DNA of 64,000 nt from TMP-86 sp044226865 (GCA_044226865.1 JBGAGE010000002.1:372001-436000), one strand, 5' to 3'. Positions 7,999-17,304 are shown, counted from the stretch's first letter. Notes: a model not told the origin generated them from the sequence alone. Translations and numbers: made by a program.

Positions 7999-9081
7999 AT
8001 GAAAGAATCCATCCGGCGCAAGCTGGACAAACTCAATGAGCGCTTCGAGGAAGTCGGCCATCTGCTGGGCGACCCGGCGGTCATTTCCAAGCAGAACCAG
8101 TTCCGCGAATTGTCGATGGAATATTCGCGCCTGAACCCGCTCATCGACCGTTACCGCCGCTTCGTCGACCTCGAGAAGGACATCGCCACCGCGCGTGAAC
8201 TGATGGCCGATCCCGACGCGCAAGCCCGCGAGCTGGGCGAGGACGAATTGGCGCAACTCTCGCCGCGCGTGGCCGCCGAGGAACTGGAGCTGCAGAAGCT
8301 GCTGGTCCCGAAGGACCCGCACGATGACAGCAACATCTTCCTGGAAGTGCGCGCCGGCACCGGTGGCGATGAGGCCGCGATCTTTGCGGGCGACCTGTAC
8401 CGCATGTACGCGCGCTACGCTGAATCGCGTGGCTGGAGCGTGGAAATCCTGAGTGAAAATCCGGGCGAGCACGGCGGTTTCAAGGAGATCATCAGCCGCA
8501 TCATCGGCCGCGGCGCCTATTCGGTGCTGAAGTTCGAGTCCGGCACGCATCGCGTGCAACGCGTGCCGGCCACGGAAGCGCAAGGCCGCATCCACACCTC
8601 GGCCTGCACCGTCGCCATCCTGCCCGAGCTCGACGAAATCGAGAGCGTGGAGATCAACCCGGCCGACATCCGCGTCGACACCTTCCGCGCCTCCGGCGCC
8701 GGCGGCCAGCACGTCAACAAGACCGACTCGGCCATCCGCATCACGCACCTGCCCACGGGCGTGGTGGTGGAATGCCAGGACGAGCGTTCGCAGCACAAGA
8801 ACCGCTCGCGCGCCATGTCGCTGCTCAAATCGCGGCTCCTCGCCGAGCAGCGCGAGAAGCAGGCCAGTGCGCAGGCGCAATCGCGCAAGCTGCAGGTGGG
8901 ATCCGGGGACCGTTCCGAACGCATCCGCACCTACAATTTTCCGCAGGGCCGCGTCACCGACCATCGCATCAACCTGACGCTGTACAAGCTGGATGCGGTG
9001 ATGAACGGGGCGCTGCAGGAACTGGTGGATGCCCTGAACCAGGAATACCAGGCCGAGGAACTGGCCAACCAGACAGAATGA
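7999..9081 (+). CDS. prfA: Peptide chain release factor 1
   Basis: Recognises UAA and UAG in the ribosomal A site and triggers peptide release. The 360-residue length is typical. The stop-codon recognition PAT motif is at residues 190-192 and the catalytic GGQ, within SGAGGQHVNKTDSA, at 235-237. The Gln is the target of the methyltransferase PrmC, encoded immediately downstream with a four-base overlap. The ATG lacks a Shine-Dalgarno sequence and follows a TATAAT closely, so a leaderless transcript is possible besides read-through from hemA. Confidence 0.98.
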   Translation: MKESIRRKLDKLNERFEEVGHLLGDPAVISKQNQFRELSMEYSRLNPLIDRYRRFVDLEKDIATARELMADPDAQARELGEDELAQLSPRVAAEELELQKLLVPKDPHDDSNIFLEVRAGTGGDEAAIFAGDLYRMYARYAESRGWSVEILSENPGEHGGFKEIISRIIGRGAYSVLKFESGTHRVQRVPATEAQGRIHTSACTVAILPELDEIESVEINPADIRVDTFRASGAGGQHVNKTDSAIRITHLPTGVVVECQDERSQHKNRSRAMSLLKSRLLAEQREKQASAQAQSRKLQVGSGDRSERIRTYNFPQGRVTDHRINLTLYKLDAVMNGALQELVDALNQEYQAEELANQTE

Positions 9082-9932
9082 TGCGCGTGCGCGAGCTGCT
9101 CGACGACGCCACGCGCGCCTTGCCGGCGGTATCGGAATCCCCCCGCCTGGATGCCGAATTGCTGCTGGCGCATGTACTCGGGTGCGGTCGCAGCACGCTG
9201 CGCGTGCGCGACGATGAAATGCCCGCGGCGCCGCTGACCGACGCATTTCATGCCCTGCTGCGGCGCCGCCTTGGCGGTGAACCCGTCGCCTATCTCACCG
9301 GGCACAAGGAATTCTGGTCGCTGGCGCTGCGCGTGGGTCCGGAGGTGCTGGTGCCACGGGCCGATACCGAGACGCTGGTCGAGCGAGCGCTGGCGTTGAT
9401 TCCGGCGGAGCGCGACGTGTCGATTCTCGACCTGGGCACCGGCAGCGGTGCCATCGCGCTGGCTCTGGCCAGCGAACGTCGGCAAGCGCGGATCACCGCC
9501 GCGGACCGGTCAGCCGCAGCGCTTGCCATGGCCCGCGACAATGCGGCAACTTTGGGCCTTTCGCGCGTCCGCTTCGTCCAGGGCGACTGGTTTGCCGCCG
9601 TGCCGGGCGAGCGCTTCGAGGTCATCGTCTGCAATCCTCCCTACGTGGCCGGCGGCGATCCGCACCTGGCCTCGTTGCGCGCCGAACCGCTGGTTGCATT
9701 GTCCCCCGGCCCTTCGGGGCTGGAAGCCTACCGCGCCATCATTCCCGCGGCCCGCACCCACCTTCGCACGGACGGTTGGATCCTGTTCGAACATGGCGCC
9801 GGCCAGGCGCAAGATGTCAAGAATCTGCTTGAGTGCAATGGTTTCGATGACGTAACCTCGCACCCCGACACTTCCGGCACCCTGCGCGTGACGCAGGGCC
9901 GCCTCTCCTCCCACATGCAAAGGCAGCCATGA
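9078..9932 (+). CDS. prmC: Release-factor glutamine methyltransferase
   Basis: Methylates the GGQ glutamine of RF1 and RF2 using S-adenosylmethionine. The 284-residue protein has a helical N-terminal domain, the SAM-binding loop ILDLGTGSGAIALAL, and the NPPY substrate motif at residues 186-189. Two tandem ATGs occur (9078 and 9081); the first overlaps the prfA stop as ATGA, fitting translational coupling with its substrate's gene. Its stop in turn overlaps the next gene's ATG. Confidence 0.97.
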   Translation: MMRVRELLDDATRALPAVSESPRLDAELLLAHVLGCGRSTLRVRDDEMPAAPLTDAFHALLRRRLGGEPVAYLTGHKEFWSLALRVGPEVLVPRADTETLVERALALIPAERDVSILDLGTGSGAIALALASERRQARITAADRSAAALAMARDNAATLGLSRVRFVQGDWFAAVPGERFEVIVCNPPYVAGGDPHLASLRAEPLVALSPGPSGLEAYRAIIPAARTHLRTDGWILFEHGAGQAQDVKNLLECNGFDDVTSHPDTSGTLRVTQGRLSSHMQRQP

Positions 9933-10411
9933 TCCGTTTCGAAACCACCCTCGGCGACATCACCATCGACGTCCATGAAAAGGAAGCGCCCATCACCGCG
10001 GCCAACTTCCTGAAGTACGTGGACGACGGCTATTTCGACGGCACCATCTTCCATCGCGTGATTCCCGGCTTCGTCATCCAGGGCGGCGGCTTCACCGAGG
10101 ACATGACCCAGAAGCGCACCCAGGCCCCGATCAAGAACGAGGCGGACAACGGCCTGAAGAACCTGCGCGGCACGTTGTCCATGGCCCGCACCAGCGACAT
10201 CAACAGCGCCACCTCGCAGTTCTTCGTGAACTTGAAGGACAACGGCTCGCTGGATCACTCGCGCGGCAACTTCGGCTACGCCGTGTTCGCCAAAGTGACC
10301 GAAGGCATGGATGTGGTTGACAAGATCGCGCAGGTGGCCACGGGGCGCAAGCGCGGGCATGAGGACGTGCCGCTCGAGGCCGTGATCGTCAAGAGCGCGC
10401 GCCGCATCTAG
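9929..10411 (+). CDS. ppiB: Cytosolic peptidyl-prolyl cis-trans isomerase (cyclophilin B type)
   Basis: Catalyses proline cis/trans isomerisation during folding. At 160 residues with no signal peptide it matches the cytoplasmic PpiB form. Cyclophilin active-site motifs are clear: FHRVIPGFVIQGGGF, then SMARTSDINSATSQFFVNL, then FGYAVFAKVTEGMDVVDKI. The ATG overlaps the prmC stop by four bases, making it the last member of the hemA-prfA-prmC-ppiB run. Confidence 0.94.
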   Translation: MIRFETTLGDITIDVHEKEAPITAANFLKYVDDGYFDGTIFHRVIPGFVIQGGGFTEDMTQKRTQAPIKNEADNGLKNLRGTLSMARTSDINSATSQFFVNLKDNGSLDHSRGNFGYAVFAKVTEGMDVVDKIAQVATGRKRGHEDVPLEAVIVKSARRI

Positions 10412-10450
10412 CGGCGCGGCGTCGCAGGTCCAGCCCGCGGCGCATTTCGC

Positions 10451-11191
10451 GTGGCGCGCAAACGCACCTGGTGGGGACGCACGCTGCGCTGGACGGCGGG
10501 CCTGCTGCTGGGCGGCCTGATCGTAAGCTCCCTGAGCGTGCTGCTGCTGCGCTGGATCGATCCTCCCATCAGCGCCTTCATGATCGAGGCCAAGGTGGCC
10601 TCGTGGTTCGATGACAGCAAGGGCTTCACGCTCGATCATCGCTGGGTGGACCTCACCCGGATCTCCCCCAATCTCGCACTCGCCGTGGTCGCCTCGGAGG
10701 ACCAGAAATTCCCCGAGCATTGGGGCTTCGACGTCGAGGCCATCGAGAAGGCCTACCAGATGAACCAGCATTCGCACCGCATCCGCGGCGCCAGCACCAT
10801 CACTCAGCAGGTGGCGAAGAACCTGTACCTGTGGTCCGGGCGCAGCTACCTCCGCAAGGGGCTGGAAAGCTGGTTCACTTTGCTCGCGGAGGCGTTTCTG
10901 CCCAAGCGCCGCATCCTCGAGATCTACTTGAACATCGCCGAGTTCGGCCCGGGCATCTATGGCGCTGAGGCAGGCGCACAGCGCTTGTTCCACAAGCCGG
11001 CCGCACGCCTGACCCGGAGCGATGCGGCGCTGATGGCGGCGGTGCTGCCCAACCCCAAGCTCCTGCACGCGAATGCACCCTCGGCGTTCGTCGCGCGCAG
11101 GCGTGACTGGATCCTCGCGCAGATGCGCGATCTCGGCGGCCCGGAAATGCTGGGCGACATCGATGCCTATCCCGAACGCCGCCGCCGCTGA
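10451..11191 (+). CDS. mtgA: Monofunctional peptidoglycan glycosyltransferase
   Basis: Polymerises lipid II into glycan strands at the outer face of the inner membrane. The 246-residue protein begins at a GTG and has one N-terminal membrane helix (about residues 13-35), then a GT51 domain with no transpeptidase domain. Catalytic-site signatures are ASEDQKFPEHWGFD and GASTITQQVAKNLYLW, then RKGLESWFTLLAE and ILEIYLNIAEFG. The next gene overlaps or abuts its 3' end. Confidence 0.95.
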   Translation: MARKRTWWGRTLRWTAGLLLGGLIVSSLSVLLLRWIDPPISAFMIEAKVASWFDDSKGFTLDHRWVDLTRISPNLALAVVASEDQKFPEHWGFDVEAIEKAYQMNQHSHRIRGASTITQQVAKNLYLWSGRSYLRKGLESWFTLLAEAFLPKRRILEIYLNIAEFGPGIYGAEAGAQRLFHKPAARLTRSDAALMAAVLPNPKLLHANAPSAFVARRRDWILAQMRDLGGPEMLGDIDAYPERRRR

Positions 11192-11201
11192 AGCAGCGGC
11201 G

Positions 11202-12983
11202 GTGGTCAACATCGCCGCCTACCAATTCGCCACCCTGGATGCGCTGCCGGACCGGCGAGCGCGCCTGTTGCGCCAGTGCCAGGACGCGCAATTGAAGGGA
11301 ACCATCCTGTTGAGTCCCGAGGGCATCAATCTGTTCGTCGCCGGCGCGCAGGCCGGCATCGACGGACTGCTGTCGGAACTGCGCAGTTGGCCGGGACTTG
11401 CGGACCTCAGCGCCAAGGTGAGCCACACCGCCGCGCAACCCTTCCGGCGCATGCTGGTGCGCATCAAGAAGGAAATCATCGCCTTCGGCGTACCCGGCAT
11501 CGAGCCCGGCCGGCATACCAGCGCAAAACTCCCGCCGGCGCAGCTCAAGCGCTGGCTGGACGAGGGCCGGCCGGTCACGCTGCTGGACACACGCAACGAC
11601 TACGAGGTGAAGCTCGGCACGTTCGAGAATGCTCTCACCCTCCCGCTGCGGCATTTTCGCGATTTCCCGCAGGCGGTGCGCGCGCTGCCGCCGGCGCTCA
11701 AGCAGCAGCCCATCGTGATGTTCTGCACGGGCGGCATCCGCTGCGAGAAGGCCGGACCGCTGATGGAGCGCGAGGGGTTCGAGCAGATCTGGCAGCTCGA
11801 GGGCGGCATCCTCAAGTACTTCGAAGACGTCGGCAGCGCGCATTATCGCGGCGAGTGCTTCGTGTTCGACCAGCGCGTCGGCGTCACCGCGGCACTCGAG
11901 GAGAGCGACGCCGCGCAATGCTTCAATTGCCAGGAGCCGCTGCTGGCCGCCGACCAGGCAGATCCGCGCTACGTGCCCGGCGTGTCCTGCCCCACCTGCC
12001 ATCGAACGCCCGAGCGGAAGATGGCGGAATCCATCGCCCGGCGCGAAGCGCGCATCCGCGAGCTCAGCCAGCCACTGCCCGGCAGCCGCCCGGTGGATCA
12101 ATTCAAGCCCATCCACGTGCCGGCCGAATGCGACGGCGCCACGCTCCTGGATGCGCTCAGCCGGGCATTGCGTCACCTGCCCGAATCCTACTGGCGGGAA
12201 GAGGCGGCGCGCGGGATGTTGCTCGACGTGCAGGGCAAGCCGGCGGACTTGGCATCATTGGTGCGCGCCGGCCAGCGCTACCTGCACAGGTTCGAGTCGG
12301 TGGTGGAACCGGAGGTGAACGCGGACATCCGCATCCTGCATGAAGACGAGGCGCTGATCGTGGTGCACAAGCCCGCACCGCTCCCCATGCACTCAGGCGG
12401 ACGCTTTCACCGTAACACCTTGCAGCACATCCTGGAGGAGGCCTACCGGCCGCAGAAGCCGCGGGCGGCCCACCGGCTGGATGGCAACACCACCGGCCTC
12501 GTGCTATTCACGCGCACGCGTGCGTTCGCGGCTGAGCTGCAGCCGCAGTTCGCGCGCGGCGAGGTCCACAAGGTATATCTCGCGCAGGTGCAGGGGCATC
12601 CGCCGCAGGATGAGTTCGACTGCGATGCGCCCATCAGCGCCGAGCCGGGCGAGGCCGGATCGCGCCGCGTGGACGAGGATGGCCTTACGGCGCGAACCAC
12701 GTTTCGCGTCCTGGCACGCCATGCGGATGGCACCGCAACGCTCGAGGCGCGTCCGCTCACGGGGCGCACCAACCAGATCCGCATCCACCTGTGGCACCTG
12801 GGGTGGCCGGTGTGCGGGGATGGCACCTATCTCCCCGGCGGGCGAATCGGCGAACGACAGGTGACATCAACGTTGGACGCGCCAATGCGGCTGCATGCCT
12901 GGCGCATGTCGTTCCGCCACCCGCTCAGCGGTGCGGCGATGGAATGCGTGGCGCCGCCGCCTGCGGGATTCGAGTTGCCCTGA
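11202..12983 (+). CDS. TrhO (rhodanese-type tRNA U34 hydroxylase) fused to RluA-family pseudouridine synthase
   Basis: One uninterrupted 593-codon frame holds two RNA-modifying enzymes. Residues 1 to about 300 match TrhO/YceA: VVNIAAYQF start, acylphosphatase-like N-domain, and a rhodanese domain with the active-site loop FCTGGIRC (Cys175, Cys181), followed by a CxxC...CxxC zinc-like element (CFNC, CPTC). TrhO hydroxylates U34 of certain tRNAs toward cmo5U. Residues about 310-593 are an RluA-family synthase with the catalytic Asp427 in AHRLDGNTTG and the GRTNQIRIHL motif. The GTG start gives the normal TrhO N-terminus; an in-frame ATG at 11163 inside mtgA is the alternative. Specificity of the synthase half (tRNA or 23S rRNA) cannot be told from sequence. 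Confidence 0.88.
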   Translation: MVNIAAYQFATLDALPDRRARLLRQCQDAQLKGTILLSPEGINLFVAGAQAGIDGLLSELRSWPGLADLSAKVSHTAAQPFRRMLVRIKKEIIAFGVPGIEPGRHTSAKLPPAQLKRWLDEGRPVTLLDTRNDYEVKLGTFENALTLPLRHFRDFPQAVRALPPALKQQPIVMFCTGGIRCEKAGPLMEREGFEQIWQLEGGILKYFEDVGSAHYRGECFVFDQRVGVTAALEESDAAQCFNCQEPLLAADQADPRYVPGVSCPTCHRTPERKMAESIARREARIRELSQPLPGSRPVDQFKPIHVPAECDGATLLDALSRALRHLPESYWREEAARGMLLDVQGKPADLASLVRAGQRYLHRFESVVEPEVNADIRILHEDEALIVVHKPAPLPMHSGGRFHRNTLQHILEEAYRPQKPRAAHRLDGNTTGLVLFTRTRAFAAELQPQFARGEVHKVYLAQVQGHPPQDEFDCDAPISAEPGEAGSRRVDEDGLTARTTFRVLARHADGTATLEARPLTGRTNQIRIHLWHLGWPVCGDGTYLPGGRIGERQVTSTLDAPMRLHAWRMSFRHPLSGAAMECVAPPPAGFELP

Positions 12984-13027
12984 CGTGCCGCGACAGGGAT
13001 GCCGCGTGCCGGCGGCGCCTGGCTACC

Positions 13028-13900
13028 TCACACCGGCAAACCGAGGCTGCCCATCAGGCTCTGCAGCACGGGCTCGAACACCGCCGCCTTGAACAGCAGG
13101 ATGCGCAAGGTCACGAAGCCCACGAGCATGAGAACGGCCGCCACCGCCGGCGCCCACGCTGCCGTACCTGCCACGAGCAGGAGCAGCAACGGCAGCACCA
13201 GCCCCGCCGCCACCACGAGGCCCAGGAACGCCCGCGCGTATTCGCCCTGCAGCAGCAGGGACACGGAGAATTCCCCGCCCTTGGATTTGCGCTTCGCCGT
13301 GAACAGCAGCAGGCCCAGCGCCAGCGCATCCAGCACCAGCAGCCATGGACCGAGCCCCGCCAACTGACCGTATCCCATGGCACTGGCGATCAGCACGCCG
13401 GCGGTGCTGCCGTACAACAACCCCAGAACCGCAATGATCGGGTTGTCCCACAGCGCGAGGCTGCTGGAGTGGGCCATGGCCAGCCCCTGGTAGCTCATCA
13501 CGATGAACGCACCGACGATGGCGATCACCTGAAATGTGCGTACCATCGATGCATCCATTCCTGCGCGCATCGCCCACCACTGCAGCAAGCCCGCCCCGAT
13601 GAGCAGCGCAAGCCCGATGAGCCCGCGCGAGATCCATGAACGGTCGGGGCGCAGGATGGCGCGCCACGACTTGTGCGGCGCCCCCATGTGGGCCAGGTGA
13701 AAATAGGGCTTCAGTGTCGCCACCACGAGAAGGCCGGCGGCCATGCCCGCGGTGGAGCCCATCAGGCTCGACACCAGGAACAGTCCCGCGCCGGCTTCCG
13801 CGAAGAAGAAGGCCAATGCCATCGAGGTGTCCCAGTAGCGCTGGAAGCGGAATCCCAGCTTGAATGAATTGCCCACGGTTCCGGCGTTCATGCGGTTCAT
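13028..13900 (-). CDS. NrfD/DmsC-type membrane anchor subunit of molybdoenzyme
   Basis: A 290-residue polytopic protein with about eight hydrophobic helices, resembling the NrfD/DmsC/PsrC quinone-interacting subunits of complex iron-sulfur molybdoenzymes. It probably passes electrons between the membrane quinone pool and the iron-sulfur subunit encoded just upstream. The ATG (MNRMNAG) is preceded by GAGG at about eight bases; its 5' end is 10 bases past the stop of the iron-sulfur subunit gene. Last gene of the three-gene minus-strand operon. Confidence 0.8.
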   Translation of the reverse strand: MNRMNAGTVGNSFKLGFRFQRYWDTSMALAFFFAEAGAGLFLVSSLMGSTAGMAAGLLVVATLKPYFHLAHMGAPHKSWRAILRPDRSWISRGLIGLALLIGAGLLQWWAMRAGMDASMVRTFQVIAIVGAFIVMSYQGLAMAHSSSLALWDNPIIAVLGLLYGSTAGVLIASAMGYGQLAGLGPWLLVLDALALGLLLFTAKRKSKGGEFSVSLLLQGEYARAFLGLVVAAGLVLPLLLLLVAGTAAWAPAVAAVLMLVGFVTLRILLFKAAVFEPVLQSLMGSLGLPV

Positions 13901-13910
13901 GCTCGGCACC

Positions 13911-14525
13911 TCAATCGACGTAATAGACTTTGGGCTTGGTGTTCTTCTCGGGCATGGGCTGGCGGCCCTTGCGCTTGTCCAGCAGCACCCGCGGCGCGCT
14001 CTTAGGATCGTCCAGGTCGCCGAAGATGCGCGCATTGGTCGGGCAGGTGGACACGCACGCCGGCTGCAGGCCAGCATCGACGCGCTCGCTGCAGAAATCG
14101 CATTTCGCGGCCGTGCCCGGCGCATAGCGCGCATAGCCCTGCTGCTCGAAGGGCGTGATCTCGCCGGTGCCGAACAGCCCCTGCTTGAACATGAGGTCGG
14201 TGAGCATGGTGCGCATGTCGTAGGGACATGCCACCGCGCAACTGCTGCAGCCGATGCACTTGTCGGCATCGATCATGACGATGCCGTCCGCGCGCGTGTA
14301 GGTGGCACCGCTCGGGCACACCTTCTCGCAGGGAGCATCCTCGCATTGATTGCAGATGGTGGGGATGTACACCCGCTTGTTGTTCGGGTACTCGCCGTAC
14401 TCGTGGCTCAGCGTGCGCGTGAAGAACACGCCGTCGGGGACCGAATTTTCCTGCTTGCAGGCCACCACGCAGGCATTGCAGCCGATGCAGGCCTTCAGGT
14501 CGAACACCATTCCCATGCGGGCCAT
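13911..14525 (-). CDS. Four-cluster [4Fe-4S] ferredoxin subunit of molybdoenzyme
   Basis: A 204-residue DmsB/PsrB-type electron-transfer subunit. Four cysteine groups for four [4Fe-4S] clusters are visible: CIGCNACVVACKQ, CNQCEDAPCEKVCP, CIGCSSCAVACPY and CDFC with ...CVSTCP. There is no signal peptide, consistent with a complex assembled in the cytoplasm. The ATG shares a base with the stop of the catalytic subunit gene (TGATG). It would wire the molybdenum subunit to the NrfD-type membrane subunit downstream. Confidence 0.92.
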   Translation of the reverse strand: MARMGMVFDLKACIGCNACVVACKQENSVPDGVFFTRTLSHEYGEYPNNKRVYIPTICNQCEDAPCEKVCPSGATYTRADGIVMIDADKCIGCSSCAVACPYDMRTMLTDLMFKQGLFGTGEITPFEQQGYARYAPGTAAKCDFCSERVDAGLQPACVSTCPTNARIFGDLDDPKSAPRVLLDKRKGRQPMPEKNTKPKVYYVD

Positions 14526-17152
14526 CAGTGCAACTCCCCCTTGCCGCGCGCCTGTTCGATCGAATCGACGTAGTCGTAGACCGTGCTGCCGCCCTTGAGG
14601 AAGTCCGGCCAGTCGGCAAGCTTGGTGAGCTTCACGCGGCAACTGGTCTCGGGCTGCCCCGACGCGCCGTCGGTGTTGCGCATGTCGTGCGGCAGCATGT
14701 CGTTGTAATGGCCGCCTGACATGAGCACGCTGCGGTTCTCGCTGCGCGTACGCGACAGCGAGTTCGATACCCCCAGGGTCTCGTGATGGATGCCCTCGGT
14801 GGTGCGCAAGCGCCCGTACAGGTGGCCATAGGGTGAATCCACGCGCACGATGTCGCCGTCCGCGAATCCCAGCTTCCCCGCCGTGCCGCGGTTCAAGAGC
14901 AAGCCGGTATGCACCGGATCGCGATAAGTGATGTCCTTGATCCAGGGATTGGAAAGGCTCTCACCGAAGTTCATCTGGATGTCCTTGAAGGTGATGGCGT
15001 ACAGGTTGTACTCCGCCGGCTCCAGGTGGATGGGATCGAGCACCGTGGTGGGCAACGGCTGGTAGTCATCGAAAGGCCATTCCTGGCGGAACGGCACCTG
15101 CGCCTGTTCGAACTGCGCCCGCAACATCTCGCGCTGGATGGGCAGATCCTCGATGTAGAACAGCAGGCGCATGCCCTCCCACGGCCGGTACCACTTGTCC
15201 AGGCGCCGTTCGGTGGAGGAATGGCCGTGCTCCATGTACCACTCGATCGGCTTGTCGTTCCACAACAGGCCCAGCCGCTCGGCGATGTCGCGGTCGCTGT
15301 ATTTCTTGCCGGGCTCGAGTTTCAGGTGCGGCTTCTGGTTGAAGCCCAGGATCAGGTTGATGACCTCGTTGTACTGGTCGAGCACGCCCAGCCGCTCGGA
15401 GATCTCGAAGAAGATCTCCTCTTCGCTCTTGGTGTCGTAGATGGGCGGGGTGATGGGCTGGCGGAAGCAGATGCCCTCGGTGTACGGCGGCTCGATCATC
15501 ACCGCATTCCAGGTCTCGAGGTAATCGCTCGACGGCAGGATCACGTCGGCGAAATCCGTCATCTCGGTGGGGATCACGTCCACGCACACGATGAAGCGCA
15601 TGTCGCGCAGGAACTGCAGCCATTTCTCGCGTGGCCCCTGGATGGCCCACACGGGATTGGAATGGCAATTGACCAGCACGTCGGGCTTGAAGGTGGAGCC
15701 GTACTTCTCGGGCTCGAGATAGGACAGCAGGTTCAGGTGCGGTGCGTTCACGCCCACCGGAAAGAAGCCGGCGAGATGGTACTCGTTCGGCGGCCAGGAG
15801 AATGGCGGCATGTGCCCGAGCTGGTGCGGATTCCCCTGCATCTGGCCGCACTCACCCGGCTGGCAGTGGTTGTTGTCGACGCAGCCGTCGGTGATGGTCA
15901 CGCCGCAGCGGCCGCCGGGATGATCGATGTTGCCCACCAGCATGTTCACCAGCTGGAAGGCTTGGTTCGTCATCATGCCGCTCTTGTGTCCCTGCGCGCC
16001 GCGATAATAGTTGTAGGCCGCGGGACGGTGGGGAACGGTGCGGCCATCGGGCAGCTGGATGGTCTCGCCGATGCGCGCTTCCTTGGCGAACTCGCGTGCG
16101 ATGCGCCGCACCGTCGCGGCAGGCACGGTGGTGACCTTCTCCATCGCCTCGGGGGATGCGTCCTTCAGGATGTCCTTGTACACCTGGAAGGCGGGACGGC
16201 AGCGGATGCCGTTGACGGTGTACTCGCCTTCCAGCGCCAGGTTCTCATTGCGTAATGTGGGATCGTTCCAGCGCTTGGCGCAGACCGCGGCCTTGTCCCA
16301 CACCATGATCTGTCGGTCGGCGTCGCGCAAGAACAACTGGTCCGGGCCGACGAGATACGGGGCGTTGGTGTCCTTGCGCAGGAACTCGTAGTCGCACAGG
16401 CCCTCGTTCACCAGCACATGGCTCATGCTCATGGCGAACTGGCGGTCCGCGGCCGGGCGGATGGGCACCCACTCCTCGGCCTTGGCGCCGGCGATGGACA
16501 TGCGTGGCTCCACCGCCACCACCTTCATGCCGCGCTCGACCCGCGCCTTGGCCACCCAATGCGATTGCGCCGCGGCATGCAGGTGCGAGGAAAAGCCATC
16601 GCCCGCGCCGTTGCTGATCCAGTAATTGCAGTACTTGGCATCATTCACCGCGCCGAACGCAGAATGCACGTAGCCGTTCAGCGGGTGGTAGGCGCCGCCG
16701 CACATGGTGCCGCCGGACTGATAGAAGTTGTGGTTCCCCAGCGCCAGCGGCCAGAACCAGATGTGCATCTTCTGGAAGTCCTCGAGCGAGGGCATGATGA
16801 GGCGAGGGTCGCGATCGAGCGATTTCTTGATCTCGCGCGCGGTGAGATCCAGCGCTTCCTCCCAGCTGATCGGCTGCCATCCCGGGTCGATGCCCGGCCC
16901 CTTGTCCGGATTGGTGCGCTTCATCGGCTGTTTGAAGCGTTGCGGGTCGTAGTGGCGCATGATGCCGGCGTTGCCCTTCGGGCACAGCTTGCCGGCATTG
17001 GAAGGATTGGTGGGATTACCCTCGATCTTGTTGATCACGCCATCGTCGGTGACGTGCACCCGGGTGGAACAGGAATGCAGGCACATCTTGCAGGTGGAGT
17101 TGATCCACCTCCCCGGCTTCAAGGAGTTCTGTGTGGGCTGGCTTGCGCTCAT
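14525..17152 (-). CDS. DMSO-reductase-family molybdopterin oxidoreductase, catalytic subunit
   Basis: An 875-residue bis-MGD molybdoenzyme. Residues 21-57 hold the N-terminal [4Fe-4S] site (Cys21, Cys24, Cys28, Cys57). The region SGGTMCGGAYH, with Cys151, is a candidate for the Mo-ligand segment. The N-terminus (MSASQPTQNS...) has no twin-arginine signal, so the enzyme should face the cytoplasm, as described for the sulfite-oxidising SoeABC complex, rather than the periplasm like DmsA or PhsA. With the ferredoxin and NrfD-type subunits it forms a three-subunit quinone-linked complex. The substrate cannot be read from sequence: sulfur compounds are one possibility; hydroxylation or transhydroxylation of an organic substrate is another. 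No TorD-type chaperone gene is adjacent. Confidence 0.9.
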   Translation of the reverse strand: MSASQPTQNSLKPGRWINSTCKMCLHSCSTRVHVTDDGVINKIEGNPTNPSNAGKLCPKGNAGIMRHYDPQRFKQPMKRTNPDKGPGIDPGWQPISWEEALDLTAREIKKSLDRDPRLIMPSLEDFQKMHIWFWPLALGNHNFYQSGGTMCGGAYHPLNGYVHSAFGAVNDAKYCNYWISNGAGDGFSSHLHAAAQSHWVAKARVERGMKVVAVEPRMSIAGAKAEEWVPIRPAADRQFAMSMSHVLVNEGLCDYEFLRKDTNAPYLVGPDQLFLRDADRQIMVWDKAAVCAKRWNDPTLRNENLALEGEYTVNGIRCRPAFQVYKDILKDASPEAMEKVTTVPAATVRRIAREFAKEARIGETIQLPDGRTVPHRPAAYNYYRGAQGHKSGMMTNQAFQLVNMLVGNIDHPGGRCGVTITDGCVDNNHCQPGECGQMQGNPHQLGHMPPFSWPPNEYHLAGFFPVGVNAPHLNLLSYLEPEKYGSTFKPDVLVNCHSNPVWAIQGPREKWLQFLRDMRFIVCVDVIPTEMTDFADVILPSSDYLETWNAVMIEPPYTEGICFRQPITPPIYDTKSEEEIFFEISERLGVLDQYNEVINLILGFNQKPHLKLEPGKKYSDRDIAERLGLLWNDKPIEWYMEHGHSSTERRLDKWYRPWEGMRLLFYIEDLPIQREMLRAQFEQAQVPFRQEWPFDDYQPLPTTVLDPIHLEPAEYNLYAITFKDIQMNFGESLSNPWIKDITYRDPVHTGLLLNRGTAGKLGFADGDIVRVDSPYGHLYGRLRTTEGIHHETLGVSNSLSRTRSENRSVLMSGGHYNDMLPHDMRNTDGASGQPETSCRVKLTKLADWPDFLKGGSTVYDYVDSIEQARGKGELH

Positions 17153-17304
17153 GGCGGTCTTCCCCCTGATCCGAATTTTGCTTTAAGCGTCAAATAATAC
17201 TCCTGGGAAGCGCGAATGCCAGCGGCGCGTGCGGGAACCGATGCAGTCGAGAATCGTTCGCCCCTTGCTTCGCAGCAAAGATGCGCGGCGTATGCCGGCG
17301 ATCG

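Noticed and set aside
12791..13639. Plus-strand frame opposite the NrfD-type gene
   Set aside because: His/Gln-rich shadow of a membrane-protein gene whose helices and operon context are convincing.
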